Shown piece by piece: positions 8,278 through 17,563 of a DNA stretch of 45,085 bases. Source of the stretch: Caulobacteraceae bacterium (GTDB taxonomy: Bacteria > Pseudomonadota > Alphaproteobacteria > Caulobacterales > Caulobacteraceae); contig CANJLK010000027.1 of NCBI GenBank assembly GCA_947475465.1, positions 1 to 45,085 of the forward strand, given 5' to 3'. The notes beneath the pieces were generated by a model, which did no database searches, was not told where the DNA came from, and worked only from the letters and a program-made list of their open reading frames with translations. The translations under genes and the position numbers were made by a program. How positions within the stretch are numbered: the stretch's first letter is position 1; each line of letters opens with the position of its first letter.

Positions 8278-9147
8278 CTACTTCGGCTTCCGCAACCGCA
8301 TCAGGCCTTCCTGGGCCACCGACGCCACAAGGGTCCCGTCCTCGGCGAAGATCGAGCCGCGGATGAAGCCGCGGCCGCCCGAGGCCGAGGGGCTGTCGTG
8401 GTCGTAGAGGTGCCAGGCGTTGAAGTTCATCGGCTGGTGGAACCACATGGCGTGGTCGAGGCTGGCGAACTGCAGGCCGCGGGTGTTCCAGTTCAGGCCA
8501 TGCGGACGCATGGCGGTCCCCAGCAGGCCCATGTCCGAGGCGTAGGCGCAGATCACCTGGTGCATCCGCTGGTTCTCGCCGATCGGGTCGCGGGCGCGGA
8601 ACCACATCTGGCTCTGCGGATCGCGCGGCCCGCTCACCGCTGGGAAGCTCGGGCCGCCCACGGAGCGCATCTCGATCGGCCGGGGGCGCAGCATCCACTT
8701 GCGGGCCTCTTCCGGCATGGCCGCATCCGCCTCCATGGCCCGGCGCCGGGCCTCGTGGTCGTCCTCGACGCTCTCCGGTGTCGGCGCGGCCGGCATCTGA
8801 GTCTGGTGCTCCAGCCCGTCCTCGTGGGCCATGAAGGAACAGGCCAGGTTGAAGATCTGCTGGCCGTGCTGCACGGCGATCACCCGCCGGGTGGTGAAGC
8901 TGCCGCCGTCGCGGCTGCGGTCCACCTCGAAGATGATCGGGACCGCCGGATCGCCCGGGCGGATGAAATAGGCGTGGAGCGAATGGCACAGCCGGTTCTC
9001 CACCGTCTCATAGGCCGCCAGCAGCGACTGGGCGATCACCTGGCCGCCGAAGATCCGGCCCGGGGTGTCGTCCGGCGTCCGCCCCCGGAACAGGTTCACT
9101 TCCAGCCGCTCGAGCTGAAGGGTCTCGGCCAAGGTTGAGCTTTCCAT
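8278..9147 (-). CDS. tesB: Acyl-CoA thioesterase II (TesB family)
   Basis: The enzyme hydrolyses acyl-CoA to free fatty acid and CoA in the cytoplasm. The 289-residue protein carries two hot-dog domains. The first holds LEVNLFRGRTPDDTPGRIFGGQVIAQSL and SLHAYFIRPGDP, and the second holds MWFRARDPIGENQRMHQVICAYASDMGLL, NTRGLQFASLDHAMWFHQPM and GRGFIRGSIFAEDGTLVASVAQEGLMR. I start at the ATG at 9147 (MESSTLAETLQLERLEV); an upstream GTG at 9183 is less likely. The gene is convergent with rimM and divergent from trmD, so it interrupts the usual rpsP-rimM-trmD-rplS operon, and trmD-rplS should need a separate promoter. Confidence 0.95.
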   Translation of the reverse strand: MESSTLAETLQLERLEVNLFRGRTPDDTPGRIFGGQVIAQSLLAAYETVENRLCHSLHAYFIRPGDPAVPIIFEVDRSRDGGSFTTRRVIAVQHGQQIFNLACSFMAHEDGLEHQTQMPAAPTPESVEDDHEARRRAMEADAAMPEEARKWMLRPRPIEMRSVGGPSFPAVSGPRDPQSQMWFRARDPIGENQRMHQVICAYASDMGLLGTAMRPHGLNWNTRGLQFASLDHAMWFHQPMNFNAWHLYDHDSPSASGGRGFIRGSIFAEDGTLVASVAQEGLMRLRKPK

Positions 9148-9222
9148 GGCTCGCCGCTTACGCGCCCGCTCCGGCCCCCACAAGACTTGACGCAGGGCGA
9201 CCTCACGGGGCTTTGAACGGCC

Positions 9223-9948
9223 ATGTCCTTCGACGCCACGGTCCTGACCATGTTCCCGGACGCCTTTCCGGGCCCGCTGGGCGTCTCCCTGATCGGGACC
9301 GCGTGGCGCGAGCAGGGGCTGTGGTCATTGGAAACAGTGGACATTCGGGCCTTTTCCACAGATAAGCGCGGCTTCCTGGACGACACCCCCGCGGGTGGCG
9401 GCCCGGGACAGGTCATGAGGGCGGACGTCATCGCCTCTGCGCTTGACAGCGTGGAGCGGCGGGGACGGCCGTTTTTGTACATGAGCGCCCGGGGCAGGCC
9501 CCTGACCCAGGCGCGGGTTCGAGACTGGGCTTCTGGCCCCGGCTTGATCGTCTTGTGCGGCCGGTTTGAGGGGGTGGATCAGCGGGTGCTCGACGCCCGG
9601 GGGTTCGAGGAGGTCGCCGTCGGCGACGCGGTTCTCGCCGGTGGCGAGGCGGCGGCCCTGGTGACGATCGAGGCGTGTGTGCGGCTGGTCCCGGGGGTTC
9701 TGGGGCAGCCGCAGAGTTTGAGTGAAGAAAGCTTCGAGGGCGGTCTCCTCGAGCATCCGCAGTACACGCGACCGCGGACGTTCGAGGGCTTGGACATTCC
9801 CGAGGTGCTGCTGGGCGGCAACCACGCCGAGGTTCGGAAGTGGCGGCAGGCCCAGCGCGAAGAGACCACGCGGATCAAGCGGCCAGACCTGTGGGCCGGG
9901 CGATCCGCCAATCAACAGGCAAAGGGCGATAAAGCCCGGAAGGAATGA
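9223..9948 (+). CDS. trmD: tRNA (guanine-N1)-methyltransferase TrmD
   Basis: TrmD makes m1G37 in tRNAs reading CNN and CGG codons, using SAM, and prevents +1 frameshifting. The 241-residue protein has the SPOUT knot region: [47 protein letters not shown] and PGVLG, followed by [20 protein letters not shown] and the C-terminal helical domain ([19 protein letters not shown]). The region upstream (9148-9222) has TTGACG at 9186 but no good -10, so the promoter needed after the tesB interruption is not obvious. Its stop lies in the ribosome-binding region of rplS. Confidence 0.97.
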   Translation: MSFDATVLTMFPDAFPGPLGVSLIGTAWREQGLWSLETVDIRAFSTDKRGFLDDTPAGGGPGQVMRADVIASALDSVERRGRPFLYMSARGRPLTQARVRDWASGPGLIVLCGRFEGVDQRVLDARGFEEVAVGDAVLAGGEAAALVTIEACVRLVPGVLGQPQSLSEESFEGGLLEHPQYTRPRTFEGLDIPEVLLGGNHAEVRKWRQAQREETTRIKRPDLWAGRSANQQAKGDKARKE

Positions 9949-9953
9949 CGACG

Positions 9954-10364
9954 ATGAATATGATCGAGACCCTCGAGAAGGAAGAGGCCGACCGCCTTCT
10001 CGCCACCCGCAAGGTTCCGGATTTCCAGCCCGGTGACACCGTGCGCGTCAACGTCCGCATCAAGGAGGGCGAGCGCGAGCGCGTCCAGGCCTATGAAGGC
10101 GTCTGCATCGCGCGGGGCGGCCAGGGTATCAACGAGAGCTTCACGGTCCGCAAGATCAGCTTCGGCGAAGGCGTGGAGCGCCTGTTCCCGGTGCTGTCGC
10201 CGATGATCGAGAGCATCGAAGTCAAGCGTCGCGGCGTTGTGCGGCGCGCCAAGCTCTATTACCTGCGCGACCGCCGCGGAAAGTCCGCCCGGATCGCCGA
10301 ACGCCAGCAGGCCCGCGTCACCGAAACCGCCGCGCCTGCGGCCGCGGAAACCGAAGAAGCGTAA
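9954..10364 (+). CDS. rplS: 50S ribosomal protein L19
   Basis: L19 sits at the 30S-50S interface. The core is standard: [87 protein letters not shown]. An Ala/Glu tail ([12 protein letters not shown]) extends it, echoing the S16 tail. I choose the ATG at 9954 because AGGA at 9941-9944 is 9 nt away. The ATG at 9945, which overlaps the trmD stop, would place it against the Shine-Dalgarno, and 9960 is also possible. A strong intrinsic terminator follows. Confidence 0.97.
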   Translation: MNMIETLEKEEADRLLATRKVPDFQPGDTVRVNVRIKEGERERVQAYEGVCIARGGQGINESFTVRKISFGEGVERLFPVLSPMIESIEVKRRGVVRRAKLYYLRDRRGKSARIAERQQARVTETAAPAAAETEEA

Positions 10365-10388
10365 GCTTCTCGGACGTCCCCGAATTCC

Positions 10389-10425
10389 AACGGCGGCTGC
10401 AGCGATGCAGCCGCCGTTTTTCGTT
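10389..10425 (+). terminator. Rho-independent terminator after rplS
   Basis: A 12-bp stem, ACGGCGGCTGCA at 10390-10401 with its complement at 10406-10417, encloses a GCGA tetraloop and is followed by a T-rich run (TTTTCGTTT). It ends the trmD-rplS unit. Confidence 0.92.
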
Positions 10426-10439
10426 TCAGTTCCTCGCCC

Positions 10440-10577
10440 AGCGCGCAGCGCGATTGGGGGAGGTGGCGCGGCGAGCCCTTGCGAGACGTGCCGGAGGGGG
10501 AATCGGGGTGCGCTACCGAACCTCCTCTGTCTGTCGATCGCTGCGCTCCGACAGCCACCTTCCCTAAAGGGGGAGGA
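10440..10577. repeat. Dispersed GC-rich repeat, copy 2
   Basis: This is the second copy of the element at 4951-5086, with the same ordered blocks (GGGGGAGGTGGCGCGGCGAG, CTTGCGAGACG, CGGAGGGGGAA, CTGTCGATCGCTGCGCTCCG) and a terminal CCTAAAGGGGGAGGA. It sits between the rplS terminator and the rimP promoter and contains no credible gene. Confidence 0.75.
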
Positions 10578-10646
10578 TTTCGGGGGTCTTTCGCGGTTGA
10601 GCAGGTTCGTCATCTACGGGGTTGAAGCCTCCCCGACTCAACAGGG

Positions 10647-10675
10647 CTGACAAACCCCTCCAACAGGCCTATATT
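10647..10675 (+). promoter_or_regulatory. Strong sigma70-type promoter for rimP-nusA-infB
   Basis: CTGACA (10647-10652) and TATATT (10670-10675) are separated by exactly 17 bp. This is the best promoter-like match in the window and is placed to start transcription near 10682, about 88 nt before rimP. It explains how the operon is expressed downstream of the rplS terminator. Confidence 0.7.
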
Positions 10676-10713
10676 CCCCTCAACATCGTCCGTTAGCGCT
10701 GTACGGCGCCTAC

Positions 10714-10748
10714 GAGCGGCGGGCTCCGGCCCGGCCGCTCTTTTCTTT
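10714..10748 (+). promoter_or_regulatory. Attenuator-like hairpin in the rimP leader
   Basis: GAGCGGC (10714-10720) pairs with GCCGCTC (10734-10740), with further GGGC/GCCC pairing inside, followed at once by TTTTCTTT. It looks like an intrinsic terminator placed between the promoter and the first gene, so part of the transcription probably stops here. Premature terminators in front of rimP are known in enterobacteria. Equivalence here is inference. Confidence 0.6.
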
Positions 10749-10769
10749 GCCGGAGACTTTGGCCAGCCC

Positions 10770-11318
10770 ATGCGTGGGAAAACCGCCGAGGATCAGAACC
10801 TGCTGGAGCTGCTCGACCCCGTGGCCGAGGCCGCCGGCTATGAGATCGTGCGCCTGCGCCTGATGGGCGGCGAACACGCGCGCCGGCTGCAGATCATGGC
10901 CGAGCGGCCGAGCGACGGCGACATGAACGTCGAGGACTGCGCGCGGCTGTCGCGCGCCATCTCCGAGATCATGGACGCCGCCGACCCGATCACCGGCGAA
11001 TACACCCTTGAGGTTTCCTCGCCCGGCGTCGACCGGCCGCTGACCCGGCTGAAGGACTTCGCCAGTTTCGAGGGCCACGAGGCCCGCATCGAGCTCGACC
11101 GTGTCGCCGAGGGCCGCAAGCGCTTCAAGGGCGTGCTGGCCGGCGTCGACGAAGGCCAGGTGGCCCTCGACCTCGAGGGCGAGGAAGAGACCGCGCTCGT
11201 CCCCTTCGAGTGGATCGTCGAGGCCAAGCTCGTCCTGACCGACCAATTGATGAAGCGGGGGGCAGACGTGCGCGCCGCCCGCATCCAATCCGAACAACAA
11301 TCCCAGACTTCCGAGTAA
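10770..11318 (+). CDS. rimP: Ribosome maturation factor RimP
   Basis: RimP is a cytoplasmic 30S assembly factor. The 182-residue protein has the N-terminal alpha/beta domain ([60 protein letters not shown]) and the C-terminal Sm-like beta barrel ([20 protein letters not shown]). The [10 protein letters not shown] motif is diagnostic. It is the first gene of the rimP-nusA-ylxR-infB operon, with nusA starting 12 bp after its stop. Its leader holds a strong promoter and a terminator-like hairpin. Confidence 0.97.
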   Translation: MRGKTAEDQNLLELLDPVAEAAGYEIVRLRLMGGEHARRLQIMAERPSDGDMNVEDCARLSRAISEIMDAADPITGEYTLEVSSPGVDRPLTRLKDFASFEGHEARIELDRVAEGRKRFKGVLAGVDEGQVALDLEGEEETALVPFEWIVEAKLVLTDQLMKRGADVRAARIQSEQQSQTSE

Positions 11319-11330
11319 GAGGAACATCCC

Positions 11331-13025
11331 ATGAGCCTGACCGGCATTTCGGCCAACCGGCTTGAACTTCTGCAGATCGCCGATGCGGTCGCCCGCGAGA
11401 AGTCCATCGACCGCGAGATCGTCATCGAGGCGATCGAAGAGGCGATCCAGAAGGGCGCCCGCTCGCGCTACGGCGCCGAGCACGACATCCGGGTCCACAT
11501 CGACCAGAAGACCGGCGAGACCATCGTCAAGCGCGTGGTCACCGTGGTCGAGGACGACGTTTCCTACGGCATGGTCGAGGGCGAGGACGGCGTCGAGGTC
11601 CCCGCCGACGAGCCGGTGGGCATCCTGCGCCTCTCCGACGCCAAGCGCACCGATCCTGACGCGGTCGTCGGCAAGACCTACGAAGAGGTGCTGCCGCCCT
11701 TCGAATTCGGCCGGGTGCAGACCCAGATGGCCCGCCAGGTGGTGACCGGGAAGGTCCGCGAGGCCGAGCGCGAGCGCCAGTACGAAGAGTACAAGGACCG
11801 CGTGGGCGAGATCGTCAACGGCACGGTCAAGCGCGTCGAATACGGCAACATCGTCGTCGACCTGGGCCGCGGCGAAGGCATTGCCCGCCGCGACCAGTCG
11901 ATCCCGCGCGAGAACTTCAACATCGGCGACCGGATCCGCTGCTACATCTACGACGTCCGCCGCGAGGCCAAGGGCCCGCAGATCCTGCTCTCCCGCGCCC
12001 ACGGCGGCTTCATGGCCAAGCTGTTCGCCCAGGAAGTGCCGGAGGTCTACGACGGCGTCATCGAGATCCGCGCCGTGGCCCGCGATCCGGGTTCGCGCGC
12101 CAAGATGGCGGTGGTCTCCAACGACAGCTCCATCGACCCGGTCGGCGCCTGCGTCGGCATGCGCGGCAGCCGCGTGCAGGCTGTCGTCGCCGAACTGCAG
12201 GGCGAGAAGATCGACATCATCCAGTGGAGCCCGGACGAGGCGACCTTCATCGTCAACGCCCTGGCCCCCGCCGAGGTCTCCAAGGTCGTCATGGACGAGG
12301 AGGACGAGCGCGTCGAAGTCGTCGTCCCCGATGAGCAGCTGTCGCTGGCCATCGGCCGCCGCGGCCAGAACGTCAGGCTCGCGAGCCAACTGACGGGTTG
12401 GCAGATCGACATCATGACCGAGAGCCAGGAGAGCGAGCGCCGCCAGCGCGAGTTCACAGAGCGCACGGCCCTCTTCCAGGAAGCCCTGGACGTGGACGAG
12501 GTGATCGCCCAGCTGCTGGTCACCGAAGGCTTCGCCACCGTCGAAGATGTCGCCTATGTCGACGTTTCGGAAATCGCCTCCATCGAAGGCTTCGACGAGG
12601 ACACCGGCGCCGAGATCCAGGCCCGCGCCACCGACTTCCTCGACAAGATCGCCGCCGAATATGACGCCAAGCGCGTCGAGCTGGGCGTCGAGGACGGCCT
12701 TCTGGAAATCGAAGGAGTCACCCTGCCCATGGCCGTGGCCCTGGGCGAGGGCGACGTGAAGACCGTCGAGAACCTCGCCGACCTGGTGCCCGACGATCTG
12801 CGCGGCTGGTTCGAGACCAAGGACGGACAGCGGGTCCGCCAGACCGGCATCCTCGAGAGCTTCGCCCTGGAGCCGGCCGACGCCGAACTGCTGATCATGC
12901 GCGCCCGCGTCGCCATGGGCTGGATCGAGGCCCCGCCGGAGCCCGAGCCGGAAGAGGTTGAAACCTCCGAAGTGGCCGACATCTTCGCCCAGGCCGAAGC
13001 CGAAGGCGAAGCCCGCGACGCGTAG
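11331..13025 (+). CDS. nusA: Transcription termination/antitermination factor NusA
   Basis: NusA binds RNA polymerase and promotes pausing, termination and rRNA antitermination. The 564-residue protein has the N-terminal RNAP-binding domain (about 1-125), an S1 domain (about 150-220: [20 protein letters not shown]), two KH domains ([29 protein letters not shown], and [18 protein letters not shown]), and two C-terminal helix-hairpin-helix modules ([20 protein letters not shown] and [14 protein letters not shown]). The acidic tail [20 protein letters not shown] ends the protein. ATG start with AGAGGAA upstream. It is followed by a REP-type inverted pair rather than directly by ylxR. Confidence 0.98.
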   Translation: MSLTGISANRLELLQIADAVAREKSIDREIVIEAIEEAIQKGARSRYGAEHDIRVHIDQKTGETIVKRVVTVVEDDVSYGMVEGEDGVEVPADEPVGILRLSDAKRTDPDAVVGKTYEEVLPPFEFGRVQTQMARQVVTGKVREAERERQYEEYKDRVGEIVNGTVKRVEYGNIVVDLGRGEGIARRDQSIPRENFNIGDRIRCYIYDVRREAKGPQILLSRAHGGFMAKLFAQEVPEVYDGVIEIRAVARDPGSRAKMAVVSNDSSIDPVGACVGMRGSRVQAVVAELQGEKIDIIQWSPDEATFIVNALAPAEVSKVVMDEEDERVEVVVPDEQLSLAIGRRGQNVRLASQLTGWQIDIMTESQESERRQREFTERTALFQEALDVDEVIAQLLVTEGFATVEDVAYVDVSEIASIEGFDEDTGAEIQARATDFLDKIAAEYDAKRVELGVEDGLLEIEGVTLPMAVALGEGDVKTVENLADLVPDDLRGWFETKDGQRVRQTGILESFALEPADAELLIMRARVAMGWIEAPPEPEPEEVETSEVADIFAQAEAEGEARDA

Positions 13026-13042
13026 CTCTATCCTCTCGTCAG

Positions 13043-13163
13043 CTCATCCCCGCGAAGGCGGGGACCCAGGAGTTTCTGTGTTTCCGACGTCTAACCTCAT
13101 CCGCGTCGCCGGTCTGACCGCCGTGACGAATAAAGCCTGGGTCCCCGCTTGCGCGGGGATGAG
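13043..13163. repeat. Inverted pair of REP-like hairpins between nusA and ylxR
   Basis: The left arm (13043-13070, beginning CTCATCCCCGCGAAGGCGGG) and right arm (13136-13163) are reverse complements over 28 bp with two mismatches. Each arm is itself a hairpin (CCCCGC..GCGGGG). About 65 bp of unrelated sequence lies between. This is the typical layout of a REP doublet. It lies inside an operon, so it may slow read-through or affect mRNA stability between nusA and ylxR-infB. Confidence 0.82.
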
Positions 13164-13182
13164 CGGGATGAGGTCGTGACTC

Positions 13183-13845
13183 GTGGATCAGCAACCCGAT
13201 AGCCCCAAGGCCGCGACCAGCGCCGCAGCGAGTCTCGCCGCCGCCAACCGCGAACGCCGGGACATCGTCACCGGCGAGGTGATGGACGAGGCCAGGCTGC
13301 TGCGCTTCGTGGTTGGGCCGGGCGATGTCGTGGTGCCGGACCTGGCGCGCAAGCTGCCCGGCCGTGGCCTTTGGGTGGCCGCCGACCGCGCTTCGGTCGA
13401 GGCCGCGGCGAAAAAGAACCTCTTCGCCCGCTCCGCCAAGGCCAAGGTCGCTGCTCCGAAGGACCTTGCCGATCAGGTGGAGATGCTGCTGAAGCGCCGC
13501 ATCCTGGCGTCCCTGGGCCTTGCGAAGAAGGCGGGCGATCTTATCTCGGGCTTCGACAAGGTTTCCCAGGCGATCACCTCGGGCAAGGCCGCCTGGCTGA
13601 TCGAGGCGTCTGACGGCGCCGCGGACGGCCGCCGCAAGCTCTGGGCCCAGACGCGCAAACAAAGCCGCCCGCCCGCCGTTTTCGGCGTGTTTTCGTCGGA
13701 TGAATTGGGTTTGGCCTTGGGGCTGGAGAATGTGATACACACCGCCTTCCTTGCGGGGCGAGCCGCCGATCGTTGGGCGCAGGACGCCAATCGGTTGTCG
13801 GGCTTTTGCCCGCTCCTTCCTGAGAGTTGGCGCGAGGAGCCGTGA
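13183..13845 (+). CDS. YlxR-type (DUF448) RNA-binding protein fused to an L7Ae-like domain
   Basis: The 220-residue protein starts at a GTG 19 bp after the repeat. Residues about 25-88 match YlxR/DUF448 (RRDIVTGEVMDEARLLRFVV, VVPDLARKLPGRGLWVAADR, KKNLFAR). Residues about 100-190 resemble an L7Ae/YlxQ domain (LLKRRILASLGLAKKAGDLI, GFDKVSQAI, KAAWLIEASDGAADGRRK, VFSSDELGLALG). In many bacteria ylxR and ylxQ are separate genes between nusA and infB, as here in fused form. The position and family imply an RNA- or ribosome-related role. The CxxC seen near the N-terminus of many YlxR proteins is absent (RRDIVTGE instead of R-x-C-x-x-C). Confidence 0.9.
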   Translation: MDQQPDSPKAATSAAASLAAANRERRDIVTGEVMDEARLLRFVVGPGDVVVPDLARKLPGRGLWVAADRASVEAAAKKNLFARSAKAKVAAPKDLADQVEMLLKRRILASLGLAKKAGDLISGFDKVSQAITSGKAAWLIEASDGAADGRRKLWAQTRKQSRPPAVFGVFSSDELGLALGLENVIHTAFLAGRAADRWAQDANRLSGFCPLLPESWREEP

Positions 13846-13942
13846 ACGGTGAACGGGACCTTGTCCCGCTTTCGCCGTTTGGGGCGTTTGGGTTTTTCTA
13901 TTCCGTTGGGCCGGACCGCCGGCCGATGAGTAAAGCGAGCGC

Positions 13943-16900
13943 ATGAGCGACGAGAACAACAACGGCCGTAACGCCCCCCCGCCGGGTGGACGTGCGCCCC
14001 TGACCCTGAAGCCCCGTGGGGCCGGATCGGTCAGCGCCGGCACGGTGAAGCAGAGCTTCAGTCACGGCCGTTCCAAGACGGTGGTCGTCGAGACCAAGCG
14101 CGCCCGCACCCACAGCCCGGGCGGCGGCAACCTTGCCGCGCCCTCGTCGGCCGAAAAGCGCCTGTTCGAGCCGCGCCCCGCAGCACCCGCGCCTGCGCCG
14201 CGCGCGCCTGGCGCCCCCGCCGCCACCGGCGGTCTTTCGGCCGAGGAACACGCCGCCCGCCAGCGGGCCATCGAACTCGCCCGCCAGCAACAGGAACGCC
14301 AGGCCGCCGACGAACGCGCCCGCGCCGCCCAGGCTGCCGCCGCTGCTACGCCTTCAGCTCCGCCCGTCGCCGCGCCTGAACCGGTCGCGCCGCCGCCGGT
14401 CGAGGCGCCGCCCGCTGCCGCGGCCCCGGCCCCCGAGCCGCCCGCGCCTGCGCCCACCCCCGTAGCCCCGCCGCCCGCGGCTCCGGTCGCCGCCGCCCCC
14501 GCCCCCGCCGCGCCTGTCGCGTCCGCACCACCCCCTCGCCCCGCCGCGCCTGTGTCGCGTCCGGCGCCGAGCGCTGGCGCCGGTCCCGGTCAGACCCGCA
14601 CCTATCAGCCCTCCGCGGACCGCCGCGACGACCGGGCCAGCACCACGACCTATCGTCCGGCTCCGCCTTCGGCCCGCTTCGAGGGCGCCAATTTCGGCCA
14701 ACGCGCGCCGCGCCCCGAAAGCGACCGGCCGGTCCGCGACGACCGCGGCCCGCCGCGCCGTGACGACGACCGCGGTCCTGCCCGGGGCCCGGCGCCGGAA
14801 GGCACCGTCCGGTATTCGGCGCTCGCGCCGCGTCCCGCCCCGGGCGCCCGCCCGGGCCCCGGCGGCCCGCGCGGTCCCGGCGGCCCTCGCATGGGCCCCG
14901 CCGCGCCCCCCGCCACGCCCGAGATCCAGCGCGCCACCCGCCAGGCCCCCCGGCCCGGCGGCGCCATCATCGACCGCGACGACGACCGCCGCCGCGAGAC
15001 CGCGCCCTCCAAGGCCATCAGCCGCGCCAAGGGCGCCCCGCAGCGCCGTGAAGGCCGCCTGACCATTCAGGCGGTGGCCGGTGACGACGAGGGCGCCGTC
15101 GACCGGATGCGCTCCCTCGCCTCGGTCCGCCGGGCCCGCGAGCGCGAACGTGAAAAGCGCAAGGGCGGCGGCCAGGAACAGGTCCGCGCCCTGCGCGAAG
15201 TTGTCATCCCCGACGTGATCACCGTTGGCGAACTCGCCAACCGGATGGCCACCCGCGGCGCCGAGGTCATCAAGTTCCTGATGCGTCAGGGCGTGATGCT
15301 GAAGATCAACGACGTCATCGACAACGACACCGCCGAACTGGTGGCCACCGAGTTCGGCCACACGGTGCGCCGCGTCTCGGAAGCCGACGTCGAAGAGGGC
15401 TTCATCGGCGAGGCCGACGTCGACGATCACCTGGTCACCCGGCCCCCGGTCGTGACCGTCATGGGCCACGTCGACCACGGCAAGACCAGCCTGCTGGACG
15501 CCCTGCGCTCGGCGGACGTGGCGTCCGGCGAACACGGCGGCATCACCCAGCATATCGGCGCCTATCAGGTGACAGTGGACGGCGGCCAGAAGGTCACCTT
15601 CCTCGACACCCCCGGCCACGCCGCCTTCTCCGCCATGCGGATGCGCGGCGCGACGGTGACCGACATCGTGGTTCTTGTGGTGGCGGCGGACGACGGCGTG
15701 ATGCCCCAGACCATCGAGGCCATCAATCACGCCAAGTCGGCCGGCGTGCCGCTGATCGTGGCCATCAACAAGATGGACAAGGACGGCGCCGACCCGACCC
15801 GGATCATCAACGAACTGCTGCAGCACGAGATCGTCGTCGAAAGCCTGGGCGGCGACACCCAGGCCATCGAGGTCTCGGCCAAGACCAAGGCCGGGCTCGA
15901 CAACCTGCTTGAAGCCATCCTGCTGCAGGCCGAAGTCCTCGATCTGAAGGCCAACCCCGACCGCGTCGCCGACGGCGTTGTCATCGAGGCCAAGCTGGAC
16001 CGTGGACGCGGCGCCGTAGCCACCGTCCTGGTCAAGCGCGGCACGCTGAAGCGCGGCGAGATCGTCGTGGCCGGCGATCACTGGGGCAAGGTCCGCGCGC
16101 TGCTCAACGAGCGCGAGGAACAGGTCCAGACGGCCGGTCCCTCCGTGCCGGTGGAAATCCTCGGCCTTGACGGCACCCCGGCCCCCGGCGAGCCGTTCGC
16201 CGTGGTGGAAAGCGAAGCCCGCGCCCGCGAGCTCACCGCCTACCGCGTCCGCGTGAAGCGGGAGAAGGCCGGCGCGCCCGCCCAGGGCAATTCGCTGGCC
16301 GAGATGATGTCGAAGATCACCGACAAGAAGGCCTCTGAACTGCCCCTGGTCATCAAGGCCGATGTGCAGGGCTCGGTGGAAGCCATCGTCGGATCGCTGG
16401 ACAAGATCGGCACCGACGAGGTCCGCGCGCGGATCATCCTGTCGGGCGCCGGGGCGATCAGCGAAAGCGACGTCATGCTGGCCAAGGGCGCCGGTGCGGC
16501 CATCCTCGGCTTCAACGTCCGCGCCTCGGCCCAGGCCCGCGCCTTGGCCGAACGCGAAGGCGTTGAGATCCGCTACTACGCGATCATCTACGACCTGCTG
16601 GATGACATCAAAGGCGTGCTCTCGGGCATGCTGGCGCCGATCCAGCGCGAAACATTCCTCGGCAACGCCAAGGTGCTCCAGGCCTTCGACATCTCGAAAA
16701 TCGGCCGGGTCGCCGGCTGCGTGGTCACCGAGGGCGTGGTCCGCAAGGGCGCCCGCGTCCGGATCATCCGCGACGACATCGTGGTTCTTGAGCTTGGCAC
16801 CCTGCAGACGCTCAAGCGCTTCAAGGACGAGGTCGACCAGGTCCAGTCCGGCACCGAATGCGGCATGGCCTTCGCGGGCTTCCAGGACATCAAGGCCAAC

Positions 16901-16948
16901 GACATCATCGAGTGCTTCACCCTCGAAGAGGTCAAGCGCACGCTGTAA
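13943..16948 (+). CDS. infB: Translation initiation factor IF-2
   Basis: IF-2 is the GTPase that delivers fMet-tRNA to the 30S and promotes subunit joining. The 1001-residue protein has an N-terminal basic segment, a very long Ala/Pro-rich region (about 75-235), an Arg/Asp/Gly-rich linker (about 240-360), an IF2-N module ([21 protein letters not shown]), and the G domain with G508HVDHGKT515, [12 protein letters not shown] and AINKMD. Domain II, a TIF-specific alpha-beta domain ([20 protein letters not shown]) and domain IV ([19 protein letters not shown]) follow. It is longer than E. coli IF-2 (890) because of the linker. A 97-bp leader contains a CGGGAC..GTCCCG hairpin. A terminator follows the stop, so rbfA and truB, the usual next genes, are not contiguous here. 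Confidence 0.98.
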   Translation: MSDENNNGRNAPPPGGRAPLTLKPRGAGSVSAGTVKQSFSHGRSKTVVVETKRARTHSPGGGNLAAPSSAEKRLFEPRPAAPAPAPRAPGAPAATGGLSAEEHAARQRAIELARQQQERQAADERARAAQAAAAATPSAPPVAAPEPVAPPPVEAPPAAAAPAPEPPAPAPTPVAPPPAAPVAAAPAPAAPVASAPPPRPAAPVSRPAPSAGAGPGQTRTYQPSADRRDDRASTTTYRPAPPSARFEGANFGQRAPRPESDRPVRDDRGPPRRDDDRGPARGPAPEGTVRYSALAPRPAPGARPGPGGPRGPGGPRMGPAAPPATPEIQRATRQAPRPGGAIIDRDDDRRRETAPSKAISRAKGAPQRREGRLTIQAVAGDDEGAVDRMRSLASVRRAREREREKRKGGGQEQVRALREVVIPDVITVGELANRMATRGAEVIKFLMRQGVMLKINDVIDNDTAELVATEFGHTVRRVSEADVEEGFIGEADVDDHLVTRPPVVTVMGHVDHGKTSLLDALRSADVASGEHGGITQHIGAYQVTVDGGQKVTFLDTPGHAAFSAMRMRGATVTDIVVLVVAADDGVMPQTIEAINHAKSAGVPLIVAINKMDKDGADPTRIINELLQHEIVVESLGGDTQAIEVSAKTKAGLDNLLEAILLQAEVLDLKANPDRVADGVVIEAKLDRGRGAVATVLVKRGTLKRGEIVVAGDHWGKVRALLNEREEQVQTAGPSVPVEILGLDGTPAPGEPFAVVESEARARELTAYRVRVKREKAGAPAQGNSLAEMMSKITDKKASELPLVIKADVQGSVEAIVGSLDKIGTDEVRARIILSGAGAISESDVMLAKGAGAAILGFNVRASAQARALAEREGVEIRYYAIIYDLLDDIKGVLSGMLAPIQRETFLGNAKVLQAFDISKIGRVAGCVVTEGVVRKGARVRIIRDDIVVLELGTLQTLKRFKDEVDQVQSGTECGMAFAGFQDIKANDIIECFTLEEVKRTL

Positions 16949-16974
16949 AGGCGCGACGCCAGCTACAGACGACA

Positions 16975-17010
16975 AAGCCTCGCCGGCGCGATCCGGCGGG
17001 GCTTTTTCTT
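16975..17010 (+). terminator. Rho-independent terminator after infB
   Basis: AGCCTCGCCGG (16976-16986) pairs with CCGGCGGGGCT (16993-17003), with one G-U pair, a 6-nt loop and then TTTTTCTTT. It is a clear intrinsic terminator closing the rimP-infB operon. Confidence 0.92.
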
Positions 17011-17095
17011 TCCTCCCGGCCTGGCGGGATGACCGGGGAGGTGTTTGCCGTCGGCCTAATTCCGTGTGACGCTCCCTCCATCGGGAGGGACCCAA

Positions 17096-17563
17096 ATGTC
17101 GGCAACCGACCACTTGCCTTCAAAGGTTTTTCAGGCCCTCTGGGCCGGCGGGATCACGGCGGCGACGTTCGACTTCTTCGCCGCACAGTTGATCTACAAG
17201 GGCTCGGCCAGCGGCGTCGCCAAGGCCGTCGCCAAGGGCTGGTACGGACCTGCGGTGAAGACCATGCCCTGGCCGGTGGACGCCGTCGGCATGGCCTCGC
17301 ATTACGCCATATTGCTGATCGCCGCGGCGCTCTTCGTGGGCGCGTCGCTGCGCCTGCCGGTGCTGCGCGCGCGGGCCTGGATCACCGGGCCGCTATTCGG
17401 CGTCGGCATCTATGTGGTGATGCACTACGTCGTCCTTCCGCTTTCGGCGGCTGGCTCCGGCAATCCCGTGGGCGTGCAGTTCGCCGAGGAATTCCTCGGC
17501 CACCTCTTCCTCATCGGCCTGCCCATCGCGCTCTGGGCCAGGGCGATCCTGGGCCGGGACTAA
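17096..17563 (+). CDS. Four-helix inner-membrane protein of unknown function
   Basis: The 155-residue protein has four hydrophobic segments: about 12-32 (LWAGGITAATFDFFAAQLIY), 65-85 (ILLIAAALFVGASL), 95-118 (ITGPLFGVGIYVVMHYVVLP) and 135-150 (LFLIGLPIALWARAIL). It resembles uncharacterised, DUF1440/YagU-like small membrane proteins found in many proteobacteria, but I cannot assign a function. The ATG at 17096 has GGGAGGG about 6 nt upstream; an in-frame GTG at 17066 is less likely. It is transcribed alone, and its stop overlaps the xerC stop on the other strand. Confidence 0.82.
   Translation: MSATDHLPSKVFQALWAGGITAATFDFFAAQLIYKGSASGVAKAVAKGWYGPAVKTMPWPVDAVGMASHYAILLIAAALFVGASLRLPVLRARAWITGPLFGVGIYVVMHYVVLPLSAAGSGNPVGVQFAEEFLGHLFLIGLPIALWARAILGRD

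Noticed and set aside
10710..12389. 559-aa minus-strand frame opposite rimP and nusA
   Set aside because: Same cause: Asp/Leu/His-rich shadow of the true coding frames, with no ribosome site or motif.
14354..17113. Very long minus-strand reading frame (919 aa) opposite infB
   Set aside because: High-GC genomes produce long antisense frames opposite real genes. The translation has no family features and the infB frame on the other strand is certain.
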